A stretch of DNA of 64,000 nucleotides from Ostrinia nubilalis (taxonomy: Eukaryota > Arthropoda > Insecta > Lepidoptera > Crambidae): positions 2,987,001 through 3,051,000 of the forward strand of contig NC_087117.1 of the NCBI RefSeq assembly GCF_963855985.1, in the 5' to 3' direction. Both the position numbers and the translations under genes were made by a program. Below, piece after piece: positions 45,406 to 56,466 of this stretch. The notes under the pieces were generated by a model, which saw only the letters and a list, made by a program, of their open reading frames with translations, searched no databases and was not told the origin of the DNA. Position 1 is the first letter of the stretch. Each line of letters starts with the position of its first letter.

Positions 45406-46201
45406 AGCCTTGGGCACTTAAGAATCCCTTTTCATCTAAACAAAAAGGTCATTAAATTTTAAAACGTTCCAGAGATTGCACATCTTACTTAGTATTTACA
45501 GGTTACTGTTTGTCATTTTTTGTGAGCAAACGGGGGACTGTTTCTCATCCAGGCCTCTTTCCCACTGGACACTTTGGGCAAGTGCCCATGACTTGGATGA
45601 ATTAACCACTCGTCCAAGGCCCAAGGCCGATTGATGGGCCTCCTTCTGCTCTTAAAAAAAGTTTCTGGGCCTAAGTCAGGTGATACCTCCACTAGAGGAC
45701 AAACATCTTTGTTGTGACGCAAAATATGACTGGAAGAAAATGTTGAATTTCGCCATTTGCAGTACAATATCTATCGTGTGCAATAAAGTTTAAATAAACA
45801 ATGGACCACACACTTTCAAATTGAAGCGGTCGAGCTATACTTATCAAGGTTCAATAGTTATTAGGTGGCAATTTGGACTAGAAAGCTGTGTTACCACTAA
45901 AAAAACCGTAGAGTGGCTGTAGAGCTGAAAATAATTATAATTTCAAGGACGAAACAGAATTAGAATTATATTGACATACACAAGGTGGTCAGACGACCTA
46001 AGTTTGCAGAAAGGACTTCGCTACGAGGACGCTACGTAAATCGGCCAATCTGGAAATCATTAGGAGAGGCCTGTGGCTGAAATGATAATGCATATGATGA
46101 TAATTATGTCTGTTCTAGTTTCCAAATTCTGAACTGATGATCAGGCTGAAGGTGATCCTCGACCAAAGAGTAACTGGCTATTTTACCTCTAATTGCCGAA
46201 A

Positions 46202-46475
46202 TATAATATGTAACTATTTGCCTCTACTCGGAATCGAACCCAGGACCACAGAGGCACCCGGGACTTCTCGTTCCCACCGCTGCACTGCAACTTCTGTGGA
46301 GTCCACCAGGATCTACAACTTGACCGCCAATAAAAACCCAACTAGTGAGGGTCAAGTTTGCCCGGGGGAAAGTTAAACTGTCATTGGACCCACAAAGAAA
46401 ATATTGAGGTGAACATAGGAGGAGTTCGAAGATAAGGTTCAACCCCTCCAGTGCAAAGCGGATGACACGTGACAG
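46202..46475 (-). repeat. Interspersed repeat copy 2 with tRNA-like end
   Basis: Same family as 41885-42110, inverted. At 46202-46254 it carries a B-box-like GGGTTCGATTCC on the minus strand inside a small stem (gcctct...agaggc). Confidence 0.6.
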
Positions 46476-46487
46476 AACTACAACCCG

Positions 46488-46628
46488 ATCGAGTTAACTG
46501 CACACTTGGCAGTCGTGACGTCACATCCCCGCTCTGGTACGGACGTGGCAAACGCGGGAAGGTGTGCGGGTGAGTGCGAGGGAGAGTCGCACTCCAGAGA
46601 GGTACGCAGTTAGCTCGATCGGGTTGTA
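46488..46628. mobile_element. MITE with CTACAACCCGATCGAGTTAA ends
   Basis: 24-bp inverted ends (ctacaacccgatcgagttaa and ctacaacccgatcgagctaa) around a GC-rich centre. Confidence 0.72.
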
Positions 46629-46629
46629 G

Positions 46630-47579
46630 AGGCAAAAAGAAAATAATTTAAAGCCATTCTTTTAAAGACGACTCCATAGCAGTGTTGTCCCATAGTTCAT
46701 AACGCGCGCCGTCACTGCAAGCAGCAATTATAACGCCGCCATGTTTGAATAGTGGATGCTTTACAGGGTACACTTTGGAAATTCAGCTGAAAAATAAAAC
46801 TAACAAATCTTAAACTAGTTTTGGAACCCATTTTAATGTAGTTAGTCATGGAACACATGACTCTTAATTTGTTAATTCTTAGTGAAGGGAACGGAACATC
46901 ATAATTAATTGTAATAAAAATCGTACCAATTTTTTTCTATGTAAATGTTGCCAAGACGAACCATATTAATATGACTTGCACGTGAAAAGTTAAAAGATCT
47001 CATGTAGAGCCAATTAAGGTTTCTTCTACACCTTAGTCAAACTACCTACCTACATTTTAGCTTGTTTGTAGTTATTGACTCTACATTTTATGATCCTAAT
47101 CATGTGTCAAGGTGGACCGACGACCTTCTAAAGGTAGCCGGATGGCGATGTGTGCAGACCGCTACCGTCCAGACAAATTCTCATTGGGGAGGCCTATGTT
47201 CAGCAGTGGGAGTCCTATGGCTGAAATAATGATGATGAAAAGTGTTTTCTATTATCTTTTCATTTAAAAAAGTTGCTCTACCATTGTAAATAATGTTATC
47301 TAGATTCGTTGCGGTTTTGCCACAATACCTAGGCACTGTTTGATCTCATAGTGAGTCTTAAAATTATATGCCCTAAATTGACCCTGCTAGAATCAAACCT
47401 TAGGGCCCACTTACCTACATATGGAAATTAGCATGCCGTTCAATTCAAATGATCAACTTGACGTTCTCACGATGACAGTTCAACGGGTGTTTCTTCATTC
47501 AAAAAGCACTTTCTACAGTTGACACTGAAAACGACCTAGCTAATGACACTTCATTAAAAAATCATTCTGACATTACCGC
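46630..47579. other. Intergenic sequence, mostly unrecognised
   Basis: Only an RTE-type LINE 3' fragment at 47108-47235 (gtggaccgacgaccttc, ggaggcctatgttcagcag, gatgatga tail) is recognisable. Confidence 0.45.
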
Positions 47580-47780
47580 CGATGTCATAAGGCGTCGCGC
47601 GGGAAAGTCGGGGGCGTGGCGCTCGACCAATCAGCGCCGCGGAAATTACCTAATTGTTACGTGACTGGCCAATCAGAACGCGGGAAATTATTCAATCATT
47701 ACGCGGGCAGCCAATCGTGAGCGAGTTACGTAAAGTCGGCGTGGAAATTGTAGGCGTATATTTGTTTTCACGGTTAGGTG
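47580..47780 (+). promoter_or_regulatory. CCAAT-box and E2F-like promoter region
   Basis: Three CCAAT boxes at about 47627 (ccaatcagcg), 47670 (ccaatcagaa) and 47711 (ccaatcgtg), two E2F-like sites (cgcgcgggaaag and aacgcgggaaatt) and a GC-rich gggggcgtggc box lie within 140 bp. No TATA box is clear. It probably drives the exon at 48667, though it could be bidirectional. Confidence 0.6.
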
Positions 47781-48157
47781 TGTTTTAGTAATTGTGAAGG
47801 TGCCCTGAATAGAACTTGACTTTCAAAGGCGTGATTTTCAGTGTTAATTCGTAAAAATTTTATAGAAAATTTAGTAAAAACAACAGAAATATCAAACACA
47901 TAGCAGAAACGTGGATTTTACTTAATTAATAACAACAAGCTTCAATTAAATCGTAAGAAATCGAAAAGTTTAAAAAGAGTTTAAAAAATTAGAAGTTTAA
48001 AAGTTCGGTAATTTCAAAATATCGACAGTTGCTGAAACCTCACGCGGAAAAAAACTTCTATTTTAAAAACCAATGGGATTCAATAAAAAAAATTAACATT
48101 GAATGAATCTAAAATGGACCTAAGTACCTAGTTCAATGTAAAGTTTCTCAAATTAAA

Positions 48158-48470
48158 AGATAGTTCTTCTCGCGAAAGAATAGCTTTATAAAAGCTACCT
48201 ATATAAAAACCCAATTTATGAACCAAAGTGTACATAATTCGTTGGACAAAGAATTAGTTCTTCTCACAAAAGAGTAGCTTTATAAAAGCTGTTTAAAAAC
48301 CCAAAATTATGGACTAAAGTGTACGCTAACTCGTTGTACTGAAGTCGATAACTAAATAGTTCTACTCGCAAAAAAACTGAAGACGAAAGATACAGTTTTT
48401 CTCTCGTAAAAACTGTTTTTAAAGGCTGTATAAGACCCGATTACGGACCAAAGTGTACTTTAACTTAGAC
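48158..48470 (+). repeat. About 95-bp imperfect tandem triplication
   Basis: Three units share tagttcttctcgcgaaagaa/tagttcttctcacaaaagag, gctttataaaagct, aaaacccaa and ccaaagtgtac. It lies between the promoter and the first coding exon, probably in the 5' untranslated region or first intron. Confidence 0.7.
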
Positions 48471-48589
48471 CTCTTTAAACACGGACCCTAAAAGAATCGA
48501 GCATAGTTTTAAGGACCCCCTAAAAAGGCAGCAATAAATCTTGATTACAAAACTTTTTTGGCATTTACTTACGATTGTTAAATGGTCCA

Positions 48590-48645
48590 TAGATAAGGCT
48601 GCGGACCCCTAGGGGTCCGCGGACCACAGGTTAAGAAACTGCTCT
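48590..48645 (-). repeat. hAT-like transposon end fragment
   Basis: ggacccctaggggtccgcgg and accacaggttaagaaact resemble one end of a widespread hAT MITE. No partner end or target duplication seen. Confidence 0.4.
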
Positions 48646-48666
48646 AAACTTGGACTGAAGACCACA

Positions 48667-48781
48667 ATGGAGCAGACTGTGCCGACCAGTTTGTACGAGG
48701 TTGAGCCGTGTGCTGGACAGCACAGCGCGTTGGCTGCATTACGGCTGCTGAGGAGTTACAACCATCTGCTGGTGCCGCCTG
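48667..48781 (+). CDS. Probable first coding exon of an unidentified gene
   Basis: The ATG at 48667 sits in a good context (accacaATGg). The frame reads MEQTVPTSLYEVEPCAGQHS and then ALAALRLLRSYNHLLVPP, closing at a strong donor (cctg/gtgagt). GC content and codon use are clearly exon-like against AT-rich surroundings, and a CCAAT/E2F-like promoter lies 0.9-1.1 kb upstream. I do not recognise the protein and see no matching second exon up to 64000, so the gene must continue across or beyond the transposons to the right. It could also be a retained pseudo-exon. Confidence 0.55.
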
Positions 48782-48861
48782 GTGAGTCGACCCTTTACCT
48801 AAAACTTATAAAAGTAATTCGTTTCATCCTCCACTCCGCTATGTAGGTAACGGAACTATTA

Positions 48862-48940
48862 CCACCTCTCGTTCCCACCGCTGCAACTCCTGTGTAGCCA
48901 GGATCTACAGCTTCACCGCCAATAAAAAGCCAGCTATGTA
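48862..48940 (-). repeat. Interspersed repeat copy 3 (fragment)
   Basis: The reverse complement contains tagatcctggctacacagga and ggtgggaacgagaggtgg, as in the copy at 41885-42110. Confidence 0.55.
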
Positions 48941-49194
48941 GGTAGTATCCGTTTACAAAAAAGAAGGACTTTTAAAGAGGGGCAATTATCTTCTAAATAT
49001 ATTATGTAAAAGAAGAAACTGACTGACTGACATATCAACGCACAGCCTAAACGGCTAAACGTAGGCACTTGAAATTTGGAAGGGACGTAGCTTAGGTACC
49101 GTAGAGGTGCACTAAGAAAGGAATTCTCGAAATTCCCACGGAAACGGGCCCCTAAGGGGGTAAAACGGGATCCACGCGTACGAAGTCGCGGGCG

Positions 49195-49380
49195 GCCGCT
49201 AGTCATTTATATCAGCCATAGGACGTCCATTGCTGAATATAGGTAGCTCGCAGAGCTGATGGCCACTGGTGCAGAAAAGTTCTCGACGGCGACCACGCGC
49301 CGGAAGACGTAGTGTGGGCAGGCCTCCCATGGCCTCCCATGGCCTCCCACTAGTAGACGGAAGAGGTAAATAAGAGCGGA
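49195..49380 (-). repeat. RTE-like LINE coding fragment
   Basis: ctgatggccactggtgcaga, gttctcgacggcgaccacgc and cggaagacgtagtgtgggc run on the plus strand while flanking pieces are rearranged; ggcctcccat is tandemly repeated three times at 49321-49349. Confidence 0.5.
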
Positions 49381-50027
49381 GAAAAATAAAATAAAAGTAA
49401 GAAAATTGCACAGAAATAATCAGTCGCAGGCATTGAAGTAATATTACTGCAAAGTACTACTGCAAAGTACTACTCAATGGTCGCAGGATGCCTATGGGTA
49501 AAACAGTATAATAAAATGTAGTTAGGCATGAGGCTTTTTATGGTTTATAATATCAGCAAAATGTGTTTAATTGGTGGTAAATATAACTAATTAATACAAA
49601 AACATTACGGCACGGCGGCACGTTCTTTTTCCGTATATACCTACTAATTTCCGTGGCATTTTTACAAATCATAATAATTTAATGTGTTGTGATTTTGTGT
49701 TGTGTTTTAAACCTACAAAAATCTTTTGAAAGATACGCTATTCGGATACTTTTTTTTTAGCAAAAAACAGTTTTTGACCTCGAAGAGCCTGTGGAAACCC
49801 TCGAAAATGTCAGACTTATTTTTGATTTTGACGACTATGTTGTAGCCTGTTGTAGGGTATCAAATTTAAAAACACTAGCTTACATTATATTTTAAAATAC
49901 GACCGAAGGTCGACCTCCCTCCGCCGCGTCGGACTGTTCGCGAAAAACTCAAATTACCACTGAACAGATTATCACGCTGTTTTTACGAACAGAGAAATGA
50001 TTATGTGTATTCTGTACTTGTAATTTC

Positions 50028-50310
50028 AAAGGTCTCAAGGTCACCCAAAGGGCGATGGAGGCTGGAGCGGGCTATGCTCGGAGTTTCCCTGCGTGATCGA
50101 ATCAGAAACGAGGAGATCCGCAAGAGAACCAAAGTGACCGACATAGCCCTCAGAATTGCTAAAATAAGTGGCAGTGGGCTGGGCACATAGCTCGTAGAGA
50201 CGATGGCCGTTGGGGCAGAAAAGTTCTCGAGTGGCGACCACGGGCTGGAAGACGTAGCGTCGGCCGGCCTCCGACTAGCTAGGTCATTTGGTTGAAACGA
50301 AGGAACGAAC
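50028..50310 (+). mobile_element. RTE-like LINE C-terminal fragment
   Basis: Encodes ERAMLGVSLRDRIRNEEIRK and, with frame changes, [34 protein letters not shown] and VGRPPTS-like residues, ending ttggttgaaacgaaggaacg. Region 49381-50027 shows nothing else I recognise. Confidence 0.72.
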
Positions 50311-50709
50311 GAACTTATTATATTTGTCAAGGATCTCAAACCCAAACCCTAACAACAGTATACATAATATATGAGCTATAACTTTAGCTTGTAAAAACTT
50401 TTATACATTTCCTTCCTCAAATTCCTCACCATAACCTTTATTTAACCTAATGACATGTAATGATGTGCGAACTATCGACCGTGCCCTGAACCAACACAGG
50501 TGATGGTTCCCACTGATCACCGCGGGTAATTGTAATTTGGGGTAATGATGTGGGTAGACCGCATCGTATACTCGTACCTACTGCAATAAATTGTAGGTTT
50601 TGAAAAATAAAAAGTAAATTGGAGACTTTAATAGGTCGTCACTCAGCGATCTATGGAAAGGTAGGCGGCTAAGAGGCTATTCAGCAAAAAGACAAAAAGA
50701 AAGAAAGTC

Positions 50710-50880
50710 TATAATAAAACGACTTGAATGCTTGCCTTGCAGGAAACGAACTGAATAACACTTGTATGTAAACGTCCAAAATTCTTGTTAAAAACTACTA
50801 AATACAGCGATTTACGGCGAGTTCTGGGCCCATAACCTATAATAAAACGACTTGAATGCTTGCAGGAAACGAACGAAGTT
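50710..50880. repeat. Direct repeat of about 45 bp, 129 bp apart
   Basis: ctataataaaacgacttgaa plus tgcttgc.aggaaacgaac occurs at about 50710 and 50839. The first copy carries an extra cttgc. Confidence 0.7.
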
Positions 50881-51191
50881 TTATTTATGATCAAACCACA
50901 TTGACACAAGATGGCGCTACTAGTACTTCCTTAACATAGATTAAGCATCATTATTGTTTATGGTATTAATTCAACAAAGTCATTAAGTCTGGACCAGAAA
51001 AAAAAGCGCGGGAAACGTTAAACTGGTCGGGCGCGTTTTTGTTTCTCTTAGCTTTAAAATTAAAATTTATCTGTTGTAGTGATCAGAAGAGGTGTAATTA
51101 GTGTTTATATTTACTTGATTATTTATATATTGTGTAGTTAGTGTATAATTGCTGTATATTGGTAAGTCTTTAAAACTATTTAGTCGTCAAG

Positions 51192-52793
51192 ATGAACGAG
51201 CCGCCTGACCCGGGGGAGGCTCCCCCGGCGGGCCACTTTGTGACTATCCCTGTAGATGCGAATACTTTTGCTCCCCTTTTAGGCCCAATGGTGGCTATTT
51301 CCAATGAGTCAGCTATGGACACGGATGGTTCTCCTGCAACTACAGCTAGAAAACGCTGCAGAGTTCACAAATGTAAAAATTGTAACAAACGTAAAAGGAA
51401 ACATATTGGACAAGAAGTAAAGGAAAATGATTGTGCCTGCGATCTGCCCCCTACACCTACCATTTCGGAATCCCCCCCAAGTCCGGCAGCAAAAAAACAT
51501 AATAAAATTAAAAATATTACGCAAACTAACTCCCAGCCTTCTGCCTCAACAATTACCGACTCACAACTTTCTTCAACCCCAGATTTTGGTAGAAAACTAT
51601 ATAATAGTACTGATGCCTCCCCTTATACCATACATGTTCAAAGAATTCAGACTTCCCCAGATGATGGCTCCACAATGCACTCGGTCTCCTTTGGCAAGTT
51701 TTTAAAAAAGAATGGATTTCAAAACATCATAAATGGTAGTGTTAAACAGATAGGACGAAATAAAATAGCGATGGCCTTCTCTGATTTCACAGCAGCTAAT
51801 TCATTCCTAAACCATGACAGCCTATTGAAAAACAATCTGAAAGCATTTATCCCAACTTTTAATGTTACTAGGATGGGATTAGTGAGGGGAATACCAGCAG
51901 AATGGTCTCCAGAGGAGATCATATCCAATATTAACATTCCTATGGGATGTGGGGAAATTATTAAAGTAAGACGACTCAATTATAAAACCTTTATTAATGG
52001 TACACCAGTATGGAAACCGTCACAATCTGCTGTGATCACTTTCGACGGCCAGGTCTTGCCGAAGCGTATTTTTATTTGTTATAATGCACTTCCGGTGGAA
52101 CTATATATCTTCCCTACCATACAGTGTTACAACTGTTGCCGCTTTGGCCACACAAAGGTACAGTGTCGGTCGAAACCACGCTGTTACAAGTGTGGTCATG
52201 ATCACACTGGTGACTCCTGTATGGTGGAGGAAGATAACGCTTTTTGCTGCTTATGTTCCGGTTCCCATTTAGCCACCAGCAAAGCTTGTCCAGAGCTGTC
52301 TTGCCAGAAGCAAATAAAACATTATATGGCCCATAATTGTGTTTCATACGCGGAAGCCTCAAAGCTACATCCACCTGCCTCCAAATCCTTTGCGGATGTT
52401 GTTTCTGCCAGCCCTGCAAAAAACATTAAAGAAATTATACATCCCACTATTGCAAGTAATAACATTCCTACATCCAATTCCCACAAAAAAACAGTTTTTC
52501 TAAAACCACGTACACCTCCACCTCCCACTCAGGGATATGACAAACGAGCCCATCAGGCACTCATCAATGAATATACAATTCCATCTCCAAATAATGGCTG
52601 TGCATTTGATAACACTCCTACTGAGCAGATAAATCCTAGTTTTAGAGAAGTAACAAATTTACTTTTAACTTTAATTAATTTATTAACACAACCTAATAGT
52701 AGTTCACTGTCCAACGCTGCCTCTTTTTTAGATGTTTTAGTGAAATTTATTCAAAATGGCCCAAGTAAAGTTTCTCCAGTGGAACTGTCGTAG
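51192..52793 (+). CDS. I-superfamily LINE ORF1 (Gag-like)
   Basis: 533 residues. A basic CRVHKCKNCNKRKRKH stretch lies near residues 55-70, then an RRM-like middle region, then three zinc knuckles near 315-375 (CYNCCRFGHTKVQC, CYKCGHDHTGDSC and CCLCSGSHLATSKAC). A proline- and serine-rich tail follows, with RTPPPPTQGYDKR. Such proteins coat element RNA and bring it to the nucleus. The start ATG at 51192 is preceded by gtcaag and is the first good start in the element. ORF1 overlaps ORF2 by 38 bases in the +1 frame, so ORF2 is probably made by reinitiation or frameshift. Confidence 0.9.
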   Translation: MNEPPDPGEAPPAGHFVTIPVDANTFAPLLGPMVAISNESAMDTDGSPATTARKRCRVHKCKNCNKRKRKHIGQEVKENDCACDLPPTPTISESPPSPAAKKHNKIKNITQTNSQPSASTITDSQLSSTPDFGRKLYNSTDASPYTIHVQRIQTSPDDGSTMHSVSFGKFLKKNGFQNIINGSVKQIGRNKIAMAFSDFTAANSFLNHDSLLKNNLKAFIPTFNVTRMGLVRGIPAEWSPEEIISNINIPMGCGEIIKVRRLNYKTFINGTPVWKPSQSAVITFDGQVLPKRIFICYNALPVELYIFPTIQCYNCCRFGHTKVQCRSKPRCYKCGHDHTGDSCMVEEDNAFCCLCSGSHLATSKACPELSCQKQIKHYMAHNCVSYAEASKLHPPASKSFADVVSASPAKNIKEIIHPTIASNNIPTSNSHKKTVFLKPRTPPPPTQGYDKRAHQALINEYTIPSPNNGCAFDNTPTEQINPSFREVTNLLLTLINLLTQPNSSSLSNAASFLDVLVKFIQNGPSKVSPVELS

Positions 52794-55700
52794 TTTGATA
52801 AGTAAGAAGAGTGAGTTTATACACTTACTCAATAAGTTTGAGCCTGTAGTTGTCGCCTTGTCAGAGACCTGGCTTAAACCAAATAATATTTGTAAATTTA
52901 AAAATTACCATTGCCTTAGAGAAGACAGACCTGATGGATATGGTGGAGTGGCTATTTTCATCAGGAACTCCGTCCCATTCTCTCCTGTAAATTTGCCTGT
53001 ACATAGTGAAGATTTTTCTATTTTAGCTGTAAGTGTATGTAATATATGTATAGCCTCTGTATATATTCCACATCCCTCTTTGTCTATTATTAATGAAATT
53101 GATCAGATCATCTCTTCCTTACCAAGACCATTTTTATTATTAGGGGATTTCAACTCTCACCATCAGACATGGGGTAGTACAGTGTCAAACAATTATGGTG
53201 AAGCACTTCTTGATATAATTGACAGTAATAACCTCTGTACTTTAAATACTGGCTCTCCCACACGCCTCACAGCACCAAATCAAAATGTTAGTGCAGTTGA
53301 CCTCTCCATTTGTACACCAAGTTTGGCCTCTTCCTTAACCTGGTGCACCCTGCCGTCCTCATATGGAAGTGACCATTTCCCTATTTTAATTTCCTTTCCA
53401 TATAATAAACCTAAAGCACTGAAACATACATCTCAATTAAAACACAGGTTACCAGACAGTACTAGTGACACTTGGCTAACTTTTAAAAATTGTGTAGAAA
53501 GTAAAATATCTTCACTCCCAAATATATCATCTGATAACCAACTAGATTGTGCCAATGCTCTTACAAATATTCTGATCGAAGCAGCAAATGAAGTTTTCCC
53601 TCTAAAGGGAAATTTATCTAACAAAATTCCTTCACCCCCTTGGTGGGATTCAGAATGTACAGAAGCAATTAAACGCAGAAAAGAGATTGAAAAACAATAT
53701 AAATATAATATGACTTCAGAGAATTTTGATTTAGTTATGTCTGTAAATAAAGAAACCTCTAAATTATTGAAAAAAAAGAAATCTGAGAGTTGGAAAAACT
53801 TCTGTCTTTCTATATCCCCCAACACTCCTTCATCTATAGTTTGGCGTAGTATTAGAAGATTTAAATCTGTGTTTAGTGATATTTCTAGTCCATCAATACC
53901 AGAAACATTAGCTCATGACTTTTTAACCAAATTAGCTCCCTCTTGGGTACCACACAACATAGTCAGCGATGAGGCTTCCTCACACACAGTAAGTAACATG
54001 GCATTAAATTCAGACTTTTCCCTTTATGAATTAAAAGGAGTTGTGTCTAATACTAAAGATTCCGCCCCTGGGGCCGACGGAATACCATATTCTTTCTTTA
54101 CTCATCTCAGTGACAACATTTTAGGTTATTATTTACAGCTCATCAATTCATTTGTAAACACAGGAACTCTCCCGTCAGAATGGAAAACACAAGTAGTGTT
54201 GCCAGTGTGTAAACCGAATAAACCCCTATCTGACGCTTCTTCATATCGCCCTATAGCCTTATCATCCATCCTATTAAAACTAATAGAACATCTTATTAAA
54301 AATCGTTTAGAGTGGCATTTTGAAAGTAAAGGCTTAATATCGGATAGTCAGTACGGTTTTAGGAAAGGAAAATGCACATTGGATAGCATCAGTATTTTTA
54401 TTTCTGACATCCGACTAGCATTCACTAATAATGAATCTGTACTTGCAACTTTTTTGGATATTTCCGCCGCATATGATAATGTACTTATAGACGTTTTAAA
54501 ACAGAAACTTTTAGCCCTTCAGGTTTCTTGGAAATTTACAAATTTCATCCTAAATGCTTTATATGGCCGTAATATCTCTCTAACTGGTTCTGATATGATA
54601 GATACACGATCAGTTTGGAAAGGCCTGCCGCAAGGCTCTGTTCTCAGCCCACTATTATATAATGTTTATACATATGATTTAGATTCTAGCTTATATGATA
54701 ATATTAAAATTCTGCAATATGCGGATGACCTATTAATTTATACCAATAATAAATCTGTTGAAGACGCCTGCAGCTCTATTACGGCCACTCTAGATCTTCT
54801 AAAAATATGGATGGACAAAAATGGGTTGGAAATATCTGCTTCCAAAAGTGCTGCTGTTATTTTTACTAGAAAACGAGCTCCGCCACCAATCCAAGTATAT
54901 TACAATAACATTACTATTCCATTAAAGACAGAACATAAATTTTTAGGTTTAGTTCTTGACTCAAAACTCACTGGCAGCTCACATTGTGAATATGTTGTAG
55001 GTAAATGTGAACGTCTTTTAAATTTACTAAGGTGTTTGGCTGGTGTATGGTGGGGTGCTCATCCCTTCTCATTAAAACTTGTATACAACGCCCTTATCAG
55101 ATCAGTATTAGATTACGGAATGTTTTTATTAGAGCCCGGAAGTATTACAAGTTTCAAAAATCTAGATAAAATACAGTCAAAGGCTTTAAGAATAGTTACA
55201 GGCGCAATGAAATCCAGTCCCATAAACGCACTCCAAGTAGAGTGTTGCGACTCACCATTAAGGTTGAGACGCCAATTACTTTCAGATAAATTTTTATTCC
55301 GCATAATACAATTTGATAACCATCCACTTGTAGCTAAACTTCAAACTCTATCCGATATGATACCGAATTCAAGTTATTGGGCAAATAAAACATTACCTTG
55401 TTTAATTATTAGTTTCCGGAAATTCTCTTCATTGAGTTCTCCAACTCATCGTTCTAATTATCTTCCATTATTTAACTGTAGTCTAGAGTCTCTTCTAACT
55501 CCGCCAATTATACACTATCTCCCTATTGAAAAATCAGACAGAAATGCAGTTTATTATTTCAACTTAATTGTTGATTCAGAATTCAATGATTTCCACCATA
55601 TTTACACCGATGGCTCCAAACATTCTGTTGATACCTGCACTGGCGTTGGAGTTTATCATTCACAGTACAACATTGTTCAAAAAATTAAATTACCTCCTGA

Positions 55701-56466
55701 ATCCACCATATTCACTGGAGAATGTTTTGGACTATTTAAAGCCGTGGAATATATTACAATAACAAAACTAAAAAAATCTGTTGTCTTTACAGACTCAAAA
55801 AGTGCCTTACAAGCTCTAGAAAGGTTCCCATTTAAAACTAAAACACAATTTCCAATAATATACCAAATTAGAAGTGCTCTTTATGATTGTTTTTTGAAAG
55901 GACTTACTGTACATTTTGCTTGGATTCCCAGTCACAGAAACATCAGGGGAAATGAAATATCTGATCGGCTAGCAAATGAGGCAGTGCATTGTGGAGACTT
56001 GTTCCCCTATCTGAATTATTCTCACGACTTAGTGACGTTACCTAAACTTCAATATATACAGAAATGGCAAGAAGAATGGGAGGATAGTAGTGTAACTAAA
56101 GGGAGAACATTTTATAAAATTCAACCAACAATTCCGTTGAAGCCATGGTTCTTCAAAACTAAATTTAACAAGATGGAAACATCCATCATTACAAGAATGC
56201 GTTTAGGACATACTTGCACACGTGCTCATCTATATAAACTACGCATTATTAATGACGAAATGTGTGAGTGTGGGATAGAGGTCGAGGATCTCAATCATAT
56301 TCTCTTCACTTGTCCTCGTTACAGTAACCGAAATGTCCTCCTGAACTCATTAATCTCTCTCCATATTCCGTTCCCAACCTCTATAGTATGTCTACTATAC
56401 TTAAACTGTATAAATGTATATAAATGTATTATTTCATACTTAAATTTCAATAGTATTAAGATATAA
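52756..56466 (+). CDS. I-superfamily LINE ORF2: endonuclease, reverse transcriptase, RNase H
   Basis: 1236 residues. Endonuclease in about 1-215 (LQWNCRSL, SETWLKP, LLGDFNSHHQTWGS, GSDHFPILIS). Reverse transcriptase in about 430-750 (SYRPIALSSILLKL, SQYGFRKGKCTLDS, FLDISAAYDNV, GLPQGSVLSPLLYNVY, LQYADDLLIYTNN with the catalytic YADD near 654, FLGLVLDSKL). RNase H in about 940-1080 (IYTDGSKHS, TGECFGLFKAVEYI, VFTDSKSALQAL, WIPSHRNIRGNEISDRLANE). C-terminal zinc motif CECGIEVEDLNHILFTC near 1170. All catalytic residues I can place are present. Together with ORF1 it would allow self-mobilisation by target-primed reverse transcription. Confidence 0.93.
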   Translation: MAQVKFLQWNCRSLISKKSEFIHLLNKFEPVVVALSETWLKPNNICKFKNYHCLREDRPDGYGGVAIFIRNSVPFSPVNLPVHSEDFSILAVSVCNICIASVYIPHPSLSIINEIDQIISSLPRPFLLLGDFNSHHQTWGSTVSNNYGEALLDIIDSNNLCTLNTGSPTRLTAPNQNVSAVDLSICTPSLASSLTWCTLPSSYGSDHFPILISFPYNKPKALKHTSQLKHRLPDSTSDTWLTFKNCVESKISSLPNISSDNQLDCANALTNILIEAANEVFPLKGNLSNKIPSPPWWDSECTEAIKRRKEIEKQYKYNMTSENFDLVMSVNKETSKLLKKKKSESWKNFCLSISPNTPSSIVWRSIRRFKSVFSDISSPSIPETLAHDFLTKLAPSWVPHNIVSDEASSHTVSNMALNSDFSLYELKGVVSNTKDSAPGADGIPYSFFTHLSDNILGYYLQLINSFVNTGTLPSEWKTQVVLPVCKPNKPLSDASSYRPIALSSILLKLIEHLIKNRLEWHFESKGLISDSQYGFRKGKCTLDSISIFISDIRLAFTNNESVLATFLDISAAYDNVLIDVLKQKLLALQVSWKFTNFILNALYGRNISLTGSDMIDTRSVWKGLPQGSVLSPLLYNVYTYDLDSSLYDNIKILQYADDLLIYTNNKSVEDACSSITATLDLLKIWMDKNGLEISASKSAAVIFTRKRAPPPIQVYYNNITIPLKTEHKFLGLVLDSKLTGSSHCEYVVGKCERLLNLLRCLAGVWWGAHPFSLKLVYNALIRSVLDYGMFLLEPGSITSFKNLDKIQSKALRIVTGAMKSSPINALQVECCDSPLRLRRQLLSDKFLFRIIQFDNHPLVAKLQTLSDMIPNSSYWANKTLPCLIISFRKFSSLSSPTHRSNYLPLFNCSLESLLTPPIIHYLPIEKSDRNAVYYFNLIVDSEFNDFHHIYTDGSKHSVDTCTGVGVYHSQYNIVQKIKLPPESTIFTGECFGLFKAVEYITITKLKKSVVFTDSKSALQALERFPFKTKTQFPIIYQIRSALYDCFLKGLTVHFAWIPSHRNIRGNEISDRLANEAVHCGDLFPYLNYSHDLVTLPKLQYIQKWQEEWEDSSVTKGRTFYKIQPTIPLKPWFFKTKFNKMETSIITRMRLGHTCTRAHLYKLRIINDEMCECGIEVEDLNHILFTCPRYSNRNVLLNSLISLHIPFPTSIVCLLYLNCINVYKCIISYLNFNSIKI

